Source: Gavia stellata (taxonomy: Eukaryota; Chordata; Aves; Gaviiformes; Gaviidae). From it: 64,000 nt of DNA. Each line of letters opens with the position of its first letter. The first letter of the stretch is position 1. The position numbers were made by a program, and so were the translations under genes. Location: positions 18,424,428 through 18,488,427 of the forward strand of contig NC_082610.1 of NCBI RefSeq assembly GCF_030936135.1. The letters are read 5' to 3'. Shown in pieces: positions 56,901 through 64,000 of the stretch. The notes beneath the pieces were generated by a model. The model made no database searches and was not told the origin of the DNA. It saw nothing but the letters and a program-made list of their open reading frames with translations.

Positions 56901-59900
56901 ACTACAGCTCCCCAAAATTTCCATGGGCTCAAGTTCAGGCCCTAAATATCCAATTGCTTGAGAGCAGGTAGAAGTCTGAGAGAAGCAAGGCTAAAGGCAA
57001 ACAAAAACCATCAGCGGGCATCTGGGAAAAGTCAATGGGAGGTGGAGTGCTCCTGATGAAACAAGCCCCAGGGCTGGGAAAATCTGGGAACGGACCCACA
57101 GGGTGCTCAGAGGGGATGGGCGAGACGCTGCCAGTGGAGAGAGAAGGATGAGCTGCCCTCCTTGGGGTGAAAGCAGAGGGCGGGCATCCCACAAGGCACC
57201 CAGGGACGGGGCGCCCACCAGGCACCAGCCTGGCCCCTTACGCCCACCCTGCCCCACGGCTCAGCTGGGCTACAAAGCCCCGGGTCCCTCATGGCTTGCA
57301 AAATGCCGTGACATCGCTCTGCAAGCAGCTGGCATCCCCGAGCCGTGCTGGGATGTGGAAAGCCCCTGGACATGCTTCGCTGGCGCCCCGGGCGATGGGT
57401 CTGGCCCAAAGGGCTTTCCCGGCAGCTCCTCCCCACCAGCAGCATCTGGTCACCTCTCCCTTCGCATCCGCCCTCCGCTTGCAGGGCTCACAAAGGTGCC
57501 CATCAGCTTTGCCCTGGCCCCAGCGATGGGACACAGAGGGATAAAAAGAGGCCACTAATAAAAACATCAAAATAGGGGGGATTCGGGATGGGAGAACCGT
57601 GGTGGGTAAGCCCTGCAGGGACCATAGGCTCCTTGTGAAAAGTTGAGGCAGCGTTGCAAAGTATGAATTGCACTGATGAAGGCCCTGTGTCCCCCGCTGT
57701 CCCCATGCCAGCACCCCTCCCTCCTCTCCCCTTGGTCCTGCACCTTCATTTTCCCCGTCTCCCCCTAAGGAGCTGCCCCACTTCACGGCAAGCTTTCCTC
57801 GCTCCCCGTACCTATCCACAACCCGGGGCAGTGGAGTAAAGAGGTGCTGCAATAGCCCTCGGAGGCAGTAACCGCTACCTCCCAGGCAACAAACCCTGCC
57901 TGGAGCATGTCCTAGCATCAACGGCCCCCCCAAAAAATGTCCTGTCCCTGCAAGGCGCCATCCAGCCCTCCCAGGCGCTTCAAGCTTCTTGTTCCCAGCT
58001 CAGTGCTTGGGAGGTCAAGACAGAAACACTGGAGTAGCATCTTCCCTGCTGAGACACGTCCTGGCAAGGTCCAGGAAACCTCGCGCGCAGGCGGAAAGGA
58101 AGGCATCCCGCAGAGGTGGGCAGAGCCCCCGGATCCTCATCAAACTAAATATCACACTCATGACATACACCAAAATTCAAGGAGTTCGGGGAATTTTAAA
58201 CTACCCCTAACACTGGGGGACTCTGAGCATCGCCAGGGCGTTGCTCAAGGATGCAGGAGCGCGTTGCAGGGAGAAAGAAGGGGCCGTGCAGCTGCAGCAC
58301 CAGGACCACGAGTGCTGGCATCGGCTGGAGGCGGAAAGCATTTCATCATGTATGACGGGCCAAAACACAGGGGTGTGCAAACATGATTTCAGATCTCACG
58401 GTTTGGCTTCCCATGTTAATGACTCCACAGAAGATAAAGAAGCAAAAGTCCCATCCTACAGAGGAAATAATTAGGTTTATCACCCGATCTAATTTTCTGA
58501 CTCGTTTGCTTCCCCTGAGCTTTTTCATCCTCAAGATTGAGTCCCCCTTCCCCACAGCATTATTTGCACTTCAGACTCTGTGGTGTTGCAAAGACATGTA
58601 ATTATAGACACTCGTTTATTTGCTGCCTGTGCAGCTTTGGAACCCCTGTTCTGGGCCAGGTCTCCCTTTGTGCTAGGAAGCGTGCAAGAAAACTGTCCTT
58701 TCTCCCCAAGAACAGGTCGCAGCTCACTTCCTAACGACACCCGGGATTCACCCACACGCTGGATAAAAACCAAACCAGCTGAGACGAGAGCGGCAGCTCT
58801 TCTAACACACGTCCATCCGTACTCATGCTTCACCCCATCGCTGCACACCCCAGGCAGGCACCAAGAGCCCGGCTACGGGGAGGCGACCGCAGCAAGCCAC
58901 CGCGGCACTTAGTGGGAGCAGTGTCAACCGAGAGGCCCGATAATCCAGTTTCGAGGAGTGGCACAGCTGATTTACAGGGCGGCTGATTTGTAGGTTAATT
59001 AAACAGCCATATTCTTTTGTGAAACACTCGAGGCTTGATAGAAGGAGAGTAAAATTCCAGCAGGAGCAGATAACGCACTGAATGAATCGACATGACAGGC
59101 GCTGGATCCCTATCTTATTTATAGGAATTCATTAGAAGGATAAGGAAAAATAGACCACGATAACAAGATAAAAGCAGCTCATGTTTGGAGAGGACTTTTA
59201 AAAATACACAAAGTCTTGTGGGTGTGTGAGAGATCACCGCTGTTAATGTGCTACAAAGGGAGAAATCTCTCCCCAGGAACATCCTGATAGAGAGACTATG
59301 CGGGACGAAGGGAGTGCCTGGGCACGTGGGGCAAAGGAGGGGAGGTAGATAACCCTGCAGTTGCCCGTTCTTCCCTAAACCTTTCCCAAGTAATTGCTCA
59401 GCCACTCACGCTCTGTGGTCCAAGGCATAGCCCTGGGCTCTTTTCAGCCTCCAACCTTACGGATGTAAATGGCACGCTCCTGCAAAGCTGCCAGTGTCCC
59501 ACGGCTGGCAGCCAGCGAGGAACAAGTAGGGCTAATCTTGCCAGCCCACCTCCGGGCTGGGAAAAGGTAAAGGATGTTTCCCCAGAGTGCTGACTCAGCA
59601 CATCAGCCTGTGGTGCCTCTGACATGGCCCACTGTTCTCGAGCACACCAACCCACCCCGAAACCCAGTGTGCGCCAAACCTGTCAGCACGGTCCGTGGAA
59701 AAGCCATTTCACACAAATTTGGCTCCTGGGACCGATGTTCGGGTGATGGCAGCCAGGCACTCCTGCTCCGCACACAGGCGTGGGCCACTTTGTCTGAAAT
59801 GCTGGGGGTTTGTCTCAAGCACAAGGCTGGATGCTTAAGCATTGGGACTCAGCTCTTCAACCCCAAATCCACAAGACTTTTACACTGGTTTCAGCTGAGG

Positions 59901-62376
59901 ATCCCTTAACCCAGCTGTAGGCCAGCCTGGCAAGCAGCTCCCTCGGCTGAGCGATGCTCAGAGAAGGTAATTCCCTGGTTATCCCCACTGATGCTCTGCA
60001 GCAGAAGCGACCGGGTAAATCTTGGCATCACACCGAAACCCCCAGTGCTCACGAATATGACTCTGAGCAGCCGTTTTCACTCTTGTGCTCCAGGTCACCG
60101 ATGCGCTCAGGCACACCAGGAGAGCCTAGGACCTACGCAGTGTAACCGCTCTGCCTGCGATCACCTTGGGACAGACAAAAGCAGAGCACGGCGATCTTGA
60201 CAGCACTATATCTTCAAGCAAGGAGCCTCAAGCCATTCACCGACTGAAGGAGCATGTGCCTGCACCCAGGCTGGCAGGGCTTGCAGAGCCAGCCCCATGG
60301 TTGGGCTTAGGAGAAAAACTGCTCTGGGAGAAAAATACAACCGCAAAACAGGCTGTGCTGTGCGTGGAGCAGATCCTGCCTATTCTCCTGTTGATTCCTG
60401 CGAGCATTAGTGGGTTTATTTGGGTGTAAACCATGGATGAAATCCCTCACACATCCTCACACCCCACCTCGTCTGTAAGCAGGACTGGAAAACACAGCCA
60501 CAAAGCCAAACCTCAGCCCGATTAAGCATAATAACCCCACGCAGGACAAATGTCATCCTGGAGTTTCCCTGGCAAAAGCCCCTGTGAGTCTCTAGGGCAC
60601 CAAAAGTCCCTTATCCACAGCAGGAGGAACTTGGAGACACCACTAAGGACAGGAAAACACCTCTGGCTTGGGCTGTGTATGGACAGCTCTTTGGACACTC
60701 CTTTTCTGCGTATGAGGCACATGTGCCTCTCCCCCCCCATCTGCCATCCTGCAAAATAAGTTGCCACGCAGCTGTGGGCAGGTGATTCCCACCCCGGTTC
60801 ATTTGCCTGGCCCTCCTCAGCACCAGCTGGCCCCCAATCTGAGCCCATCCTTGTCTGCTGCGCACCCACACAGAGGTTTCCGTTCCCCTTGCGAGCCCCT
60901 GACCAAGCCCTGTTCTGAAACAGGGATCTGTAACCAAGATCCCAGTCCCTCCGGGCTGAGACCAGGGAAAAAGCGCAACGGGCCAAATGGGAGATGAACA
61001 GAGAGGAGTCAGCTCCTCCTGCCTGCTTCCCATCCCGGGGGTCCCCACAACCAGTGGGAGCTTTTCTGCCCACTCCCCTGGGTGCAGAACGGGCCCCAGG
61101 AAGAAGGCGGGAGGGACTGGATGGCTGTAGGAACCAGTTTCCCTTCCAAGGCAAGAAACTCATTCAAGGGGTGAGGTTCAGAGGCTGCATTACCAGCCAG
61201 GGAAATCCCAAACTGACTGGCAAACGCCTGTCCAAATAACCCCCATGCCCCCACCTTGACATTTTCTACATCCCAGCTGGAGACCTGCAGGCAAGACCTG
61301 CGCAAGGGAGCCAAGAGGCGCCCAAGACGTGGGATACGAGTCCAGCACTCCCTAATTCCATCTCTCACCCATCCAGCTGCTCAATTAAATATAAAAAGGA
61401 GAGGAGCGCATCTCTTCTGCCCGGTCAGAGCCATCAACATGGCACAGAATAAGCTCCCCCAGCACCGGCAGCCAGAGGAGGGTCCCAGAGACCCCCAGAG
61501 GAAAGCAGCATTTCCAGCTCCCAATGAAAAGCGCTATTTCCAGCCCCCAGAGAAAACCAGAGTGACCGCATGGAAGGGAATCCCAGCGCCAGCAGACAAT
61601 GTAGCCGTCCTCCCCGGCTCAGCCCCGGCTGACAAATGGGAATAAACCCACCTGAACCATCCACCTCCCTGCCCTGGCAATTATACCGCGAGAGAAAGGT
61701 TGAAAGCACTATTGCAATCAATTAAATCAAAAGAGCAATGTCAGCTTGCAGACCTGGCAGGATCTGGCCCTTTACAGATCTCTGAATTGCAAATGCACAT
61801 CACAGCATGCCCAGCATACATTTCCTACGAAAAAAAAAAAAAGAGAAGAAACCCTTTTTCGAGGCAGAAGCCTTCAGCGCTCAGGGGACACAAAAAGATG
61901 CATCCTGAGACATCCCTTGCACAGGGTGGGGGGGGAATCAGGCGGCTCAGGTGAGTGTCAGAGTACAGTTGTGCGCAGTGATTTCAGCTGTGTGCTCCTG
62001 GAAAAGCCATCAGTAAGTTCAAACCTGCTTTTCTCATATTGCTTTTGGGGACCAAAGGGGGGGGGTGGCGGGGGGGGATATCTCTTTCCCTTCCTTCCAA
62101 CGCATCGCGTCGGCTGGAGAAGCGGGCTGAAGAAGAAATTCAGCTGATTTAAAGGGACACGGAGATGATGGATGCGGAACACAGTTTTTCACCTCCCCGG
62201 TACCCACCCCCCCCCCCCCAACCCGCGACCCCCGGGCAGAGGCGCGTCCCTGCGGGGTGGGGGGGGGCAGCAGCCAGCCGGAGCCGGCTCTCCCCGCGGG
62301 CAGGTGGGCTCCCTCACCTGATGAGGTTCTGCAGGCCCTGTTTGCTGGAGTTCCTTCTCAGGATGGCGCTGGTCAT
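34412..62376 (-). CDS. LSP1: LSP1, lymphocyte-specific protein 1 (leukocyte F-actin-binding phosphoprotein), ten coding exons, 352 codons
   Basis: LSP1 binds F-actin at the cell cortex of leukocytes and endothelium and acts in motility and p38/MK2 signalling. The exons are 62318-62376, 48944-49096, 45446-45535, 41501-41696, 40409-40534, 37142-37185, 36889-36970, 36390-36530, 35513-35593 and 34412-34498. They join in one frame to 352 residues; human LSP1 is 339. Diagnostic blocks shared with human LSP1 are [13 protein letters not shown] (residues about 21-33), [12 protein letters not shown] (about 82-93), [12 protein letters not shown] (about 211-222), [14 protein letters not shown] (about 237-250), [14 protein letters not shown] (about 302-315) and [18 protein letters not shown] (about 329-346). 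The N-terminal half is acidic and glutamate-rich. The C-terminal half is the basic, caldesmon-like actin-binding half. The visible first exon ([15 protein letters not shown]) has a strong Kozak context in a CpG-rich block. An alternative leukocyte first exon, as in human, may exist in the 13-kb intron 1, but I could not find it. Confidence 0.93.
35303..35422 (+). mobile_element. CR1 LINE, short 3'-end fragment (about 120 bases)
   Basis: The plus strand carries the CR1 3' end directly, from gttcaaggaacgcgtggatg to ttccaaccgtagtgattctg and a final gtgatc. It is the only copy here in this orientation, antisense to LSP1. Confidence 0.9.
35513..35593 (-). CDS. LSP1: LSP1 coding exon 9 ([18 protein letters not shown]..., residues 298-324)
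   Basis: The acceptor CTTCTCAG and donor GTGAGT bound 81 bases, phase 0. It matches human DIVAGDMSKKSLWEQKG, with one extra residue (IV for M). Confidence 0.96.
36390..36530 (-). CDS. LSP1: LSP1 coding exon 8 (residues 251-297, conserved MK2-type serine)
   Basis: The acceptor TTTTCCAG and donor GTACGG bound 141 bases, phase 0. [10 protein letters not shown] (Ser263) aligns with human LARQASIELP, whose Ser252 is a known MAPKAP kinase 2 site. [19 protein letters not shown] follows, as in human. Confidence 0.95.
36889..36970 (-). CDS. LSP1: LSP1 coding exon 7 (...[14 protein letters not shown], residues 224-250)
   Basis: The acceptor CTCTCCAG and donor GTGGGC bound 82 bases. [20 protein letters not shown] matches human NSVKKSQPDLPISKIDQWLE. 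This begins the conserved caldesmon-like half. Confidence 0.96.
37142..37185 (-). CDS. LSP1: LSP1 coding exon 6 ([14 protein letters not shown], residues 209-222)
   Basis: This is a 44-base exon between CACCTTAG and GTATTT. It matches human [14 protein letters not shown]. It goes from phase 0 to phase 2. Confidence 0.95.
37186..40408. other. LSP1 intron 5
   Basis: About 3.2 kb with no supported exon. A 249-codon open frame at 38776-39525 (+) is antisense to LSP1, has no family resemblance and no splice context, and is taken as chance. Confidence 0.7.
40409..40534 (-). CDS. LSP1: LSP1 coding exon 5 (residues 167-208), weak donor
   Basis: The acceptor TGCACTCAG opens 126 bases encoding [12 protein letters not shown], then [19 protein letters not shown], ending ACSTK. 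The donor GTTTGT departs from GTRAGT. It is phase 0 at both ends, so it can be skipped in frame. Human has APSP/TPSP-like sequence and ends TTK at the same junction. Confidence 0.85.
41501..41696 (-). CDS. LSP1: LSP1 coding exon 4: long acidic coiled-coil-like exon (residues 102-166)
   Basis: The acceptor CACCTCTAG and donor GTGGGA bound 196 bases. It encodes [10 protein letters not shown] and then a Glu/Gln-rich stretch with [20 protein letters not shown], ending EEEEIAEQE. About 40 per cent of the residues are Glu. It corresponds to the acidic middle of human LSP1 but aligns only loosely, as expected for this fast-changing part. Confidence 0.9.
43321..43900 (-). mobile_element. CR1 LINE, 5'-truncated copy with an open ORF2 C-terminal segment
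   Basis: The minus strand ends in the CR1 3' signature (plus strand: agaatcactacggttggaaa). Upstream it stays open for 184 codons (43408-43962). About 160 of these are the C-terminal part of the CR1 ORF2 reverse-transcriptase polyprotein, with [38 protein letters not shown] and NRLPREV-like [17 protein letters not shown]. The first codons, beyond about 43900, are not CR1. It is a dead copy in the same orientation as LSP1. The open frame suggests a relatively recent insertion. Confidence 0.93.
44501..44517. repeat. Poly-G run (17 G)
   Basis: This uninterrupted G17 in LSP1 intron 3 could form a G-quadruplex and may be length-variable or a sequencing weak spot. Confidence 0.85.
45446..45535 (-). 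CDS. LSP1: LSP1 coding exon 3 ([20 protein letters not shown]..., residues 72-100)
   Basis: The acceptor TGTTTCAG and donor GTGGGT bound 90 bases. [20 protein letters not shown] matches human ELDEDEGFGDWSQRPEQRQQ. It is phase 2 at both ends. Confidence 0.95.
45536..48943. other. LSP1 intron 2
   Basis: About 3.4 kb with an A35 run at 47909-47943. A 74-codon frame at 48379-48603 (-) follows an acceptor-like TTTCAG, but it does not fit the phase of exon 2. Confidence 0.7.
47909..47943. repeat. Poly-A run (35 A)
   Basis: This is the longest homopolymer in the window, on the plus strand. No AATAAA or recognisable retrocopy body precedes it. Confidence 0.9.
48944..49096 (-). CDS. LSP1: LSP1 coding exon 2 ([13 protein letters not shown]..., residues 21-70)
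   Basis: The acceptor GGCTTGGCAG and donor GTAAGA bound 153 bases. [18 protein letters not shown] closely matches human [16 protein letters not shown] and is followed by a basic/acidic helix-prone stretch. It ends in phase 2. Confidence 0.95.
51089..51105. repeat. Poly-T run
   Basis: This is an uninterrupted T run of about 17 in LSP1 intron 1, without a recognisable retroelement beside it. Confidence 0.8.
59036..59170. promoter_or_regulatory. Cluster of GATA motifs in LSP1 intron 1
   Basis: GATA cores occur at about 59037-59040, 59069-59072, 59111-59114 (as TATC), 59139-59142, 59159-59162 and 59167-59170. Four fit WGATAR (TGATAG, AGATAA, AGATAG on the minus strand, AGATAA). LSP1 is a leukocyte gene and GATA factors act in blood cells, so an enhancer is possible. 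No conservation or binding data are available to me. Confidence 0.3.
62318..62376 (-). CDS. LSP1: LSP1 coding exon 1 ([19 protein letters not shown])
   Basis: The ATG at 62374-62376 sits in the Kozak context GCCACCATGA. The exon encodes 19 residues plus AG and ends at donor GTGAGG. The G that opens the next exon completes Arg20. I recall a human LSP1 isoform with a very similar start. Confidence 0.88.
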
Positions 62377-62437
62377 GGTGGCGGAGCAGCGGGCAGGGTC
62401 CCGCCCGCCGCCCCCTTCCCCAGCGCCGCAGGCAGCC

Positions 62438-62458
62438 GCCCGCCCGCCCGCCCGCCCG
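62438..62458. repeat. (CGCC)n short tandem repeat
   Basis: Five or so tandem CGCC units lie just upstream (minus-strand sense) of the LSP1 start codon, probably in its 5' UTR or core promoter. Confidence 0.8.
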
Positions 62459-62720
62459 GCGCTGCGCGCTCCCGCCGCCCCCTCTCCGCCTTCAGGAAGT
62501 TCTGCAGCTGGTTTCCTTTTGTTTCTGCGAGCCCCCCCCTCCCCTCCCAGCTCCACACCCCCGGCCTGGCTCCTCCACCTCTACCTCCTCCTCCCCCTCC
62601 TCCTCCTCCTCGTGGAAGTGTCACGGGAGAAGCTCCCGGAGCGCAGCCGGCGGCGGGTCCCGCGGCACAAAGCCCGGCGCTTCCCAGCGAGGGGGGCTTC
62701 TCCCTCTCCCCCCTCTGCTT

Positions 62721-64000
62721 TAACCCTCCTTCATCTTCTCCAGCCCCCTCCTCCTTCCCTTATTCACTCCCCCACCCACCCCTCCCGCTATTCCTCCCCC
62801 CCTTTTTTTCCACCTTTACCACTGTTTTCCTGATTACACAAAGCAACTCGGGAGCAGAAATCCAGGTTGGCAACTTCCACTCGGAAGGCTGTAAATCACT
62901 CCCGGTCCATTCACAGCAGAAGTCTTCTGCGAAGGGCTCACCTCCAAACGCTCCCCGAACGCCCGGAGGTGAACCAAGAGCCAGGTTAATGCGAGAGGGG
63001 CTTTGTGCTGGGGAATGCCGCACCGGAGAAAAATGTTCTCCTGGGATGGAGACGGTAACTGGATTCTGGGGGAAGCCACTGGGCTGCAGTCCCAGGCAGG
63101 CGAGCAGCACGCCTTCTGCTCTCAAACTTCCCCATCACCTGCTCGAGTGACCGGCTGTCCCATGCCTCTGTTTCCCCAGCCATCAAATTGGGCAAGAGCA
63201 AAAAAAATCTGGTTTGTCTCCATGAAACATTAATGTTTCAGGAGATTAAAGAAACGCATGAGTGTTTGATGAAGGACTAACATTGCCGCCTGCTAAAACA
63301 AAATGCCCGTCTGCCATGCATTCAGATGACTGCTCTTCATGCTCCTGTGGGAGCAGTCTTGGGAAAAAAACAGTGATTTTTTTCCCTGACCTGCATCTCC
63401 TGGTCCACATGTGCCTTTTTTTGGGGAAGAGATCTTCTGCTATACCAAAGCAACAGGCACCTGGACTTGTACCTAACGAGTTCCAGCCCATCATGGTGCT
63501 CATGGCATGGCCTGCCCGTGTTCCCCTACGGTAGGTGGGAATATTCCCCTGGCTGTCTCCGAGACAGGAGGAGTATGATGGCACCACCCTGCTTAGACCC
63601 TCACTCACCGTCCTTCTGCTTTCAGTCCCTCTCATCTCATTTACATGTTTCCTTTCAATCACTTCTGCAGAAGCGTTTCTTGCCGCCTGGTAAGCTGAAA
63701 TGGGGAAGTTGCCCATGAAATACACCCAGAAATCTCAATGAAAAGGAAAGGCATTAAAGCCAGATCAGAAGGAAGTGCCTGCCCTCCTCCCCGCTGTCTC
63801 TTCATTTCAAAGCACTTTATTTTTTTCTGCAGGTATTTACTAAGCATCCCCTAGGTGATTAGGAACAACAACCAACCGCTAAGCACAGACATTGATGCTG
63901 GCCTCACTCTGTGGGCTGCTCAGATGCTGTCACACTGCCTTTTTTTCTTTCTAAATTTGGTAAGAAGGTGCAAGAGATCCACCACAAAAGGTCTCTGTTG
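62721..64000. other. Sequence upstream of LSP1
   Basis: No exon is recognised. In human TNNI2 lies on this side of LSP1, but I find none of the TNNI2 C-terminal coding sequence in these 1.3 kb, so it must start beyond the window if synteny holds. Confidence 0.6.

Larger units (their letters stand above)
49097..62317. other. LSP1 intron 1 (about 13.2 kb)
   Basis: No internal coding exon could be supported. A T17 run lies at 51089-51105 and a cluster of GATA motifs at 59036-59170. Many open frames exist on both strands because the GC content is high, but none resembles a known family. Large first introns of haematopoietic genes often hold alternative promoters and enhancers, so that is where I would look for them. 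Confidence 0.65.
62200..62720 (-). promoter_or_regulatory. LSP1: CpG-rich block covering LSP1 exon 1, probable promoter
   Basis: GC content and CpG density rise sharply around exon 1, with a (CGCC)n tract at about 62438-62458 and a CCT-rich tract at about 62579-62613. No TATA box is seen at a sensible distance upstream of the ATG on the minus strand, so a dispersed CpG-island start is likely. Confidence 0.6.

Noticed and set aside
62257..63150. 297-codon open frame on the plus strand
   Set aside because: It crosses the LSP1 CpG block antisense to exon 1. It is low-complexity Pro/Ala/Arg/Ser from GC-rich sequence with no family motif; such frames are expected where stops are rare.
62721..64000. 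Expected 3' end of TNNI2
   Set aside because: Looked for the troponin I C-terminal coding exon on the minus strand because of human synteny; nothing matches.
1..64000. CRISPR arrays, tRNA/rRNA genes, endogenous retroviruses
   Set aside because: No regularly spaced repeats with unique spacers, no tRNA-like cloverleaf noticed by eye, and no LTR or retroviral gag/pol-like frames. The only mobile elements recognised are CR1 fragments.

Overview
The window reads as bird nuclear DNA. Exons are short, have consensus splice sites and are separated by long introns. Four pieces of the CR1 LINE end in the CR1 3' signature typical of birds. The fast skeletal troponin T 5' coding exons carry a run of duplicated mini-exons like the avian 'exon x' region. 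I cannot name the species. No bacterial operon, CRISPR array, retroviral provirus, tRNA or rRNA was seen.

Three genes explain the coding signal, in the order TNNT3 (-), PRR33 (+), LSP1 (-). From memory, this is human 11p15.5 (LSP1 - PRR33 - TNNT3) read from the other strand, and the agreement supports all three assignments. (1) Positions 1 to about 12.2 kb hold the 5' part of TNNT3 on the minus strand: a TATA/CCAAT promoter, a noncoding exon 1, the ATG exon, two acidic exons and five 12-18 nt mini-exons. The rest of the gene lies beyond base 1. (2) About 12.3-28.6 kb is intergenic between the divergent TNNT3 and PRR33 genes, with two CR1 fragments and no convincing gene. (3) 28,592 to about 30,375 is the coding exon of PRR33 (544 codons), with two AATAAA signals. 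(4) 34,412-62,376 is the complete coding region of LSP1 on the minus strand. It has ten exons that join without a frame break into 352 codons, and it starts in a CpG-rich block at about 62.2-62.7 kb with a strong Kozak context. Intron 1 is about 13 kb. (5) 62.4-64 kb is LSP1 upstream sequence. TNNI2 would be expected beyond the right edge, but none of it is visible.

TNNT3 is a thin-filament protein of fast skeletal muscle. PRR33 is a poorly known proline-rich protein. LSP1 is an F-actin-binding leukocyte phosphoprotein. They share a neighbourhood rather than one pathway.

I found no unknown multi-gene system. The most interesting structure is the TNNT3 mini-exon array: repeated 12-nt exons with copies of their flanking intron, all in one phase, one with an in-frame tandem acceptor. 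Other points are a GATA-motif cluster in LSP1 intron 1, a large AT-rich palindromic block between mini-exons, and an open 184-codon CR1 remnant.
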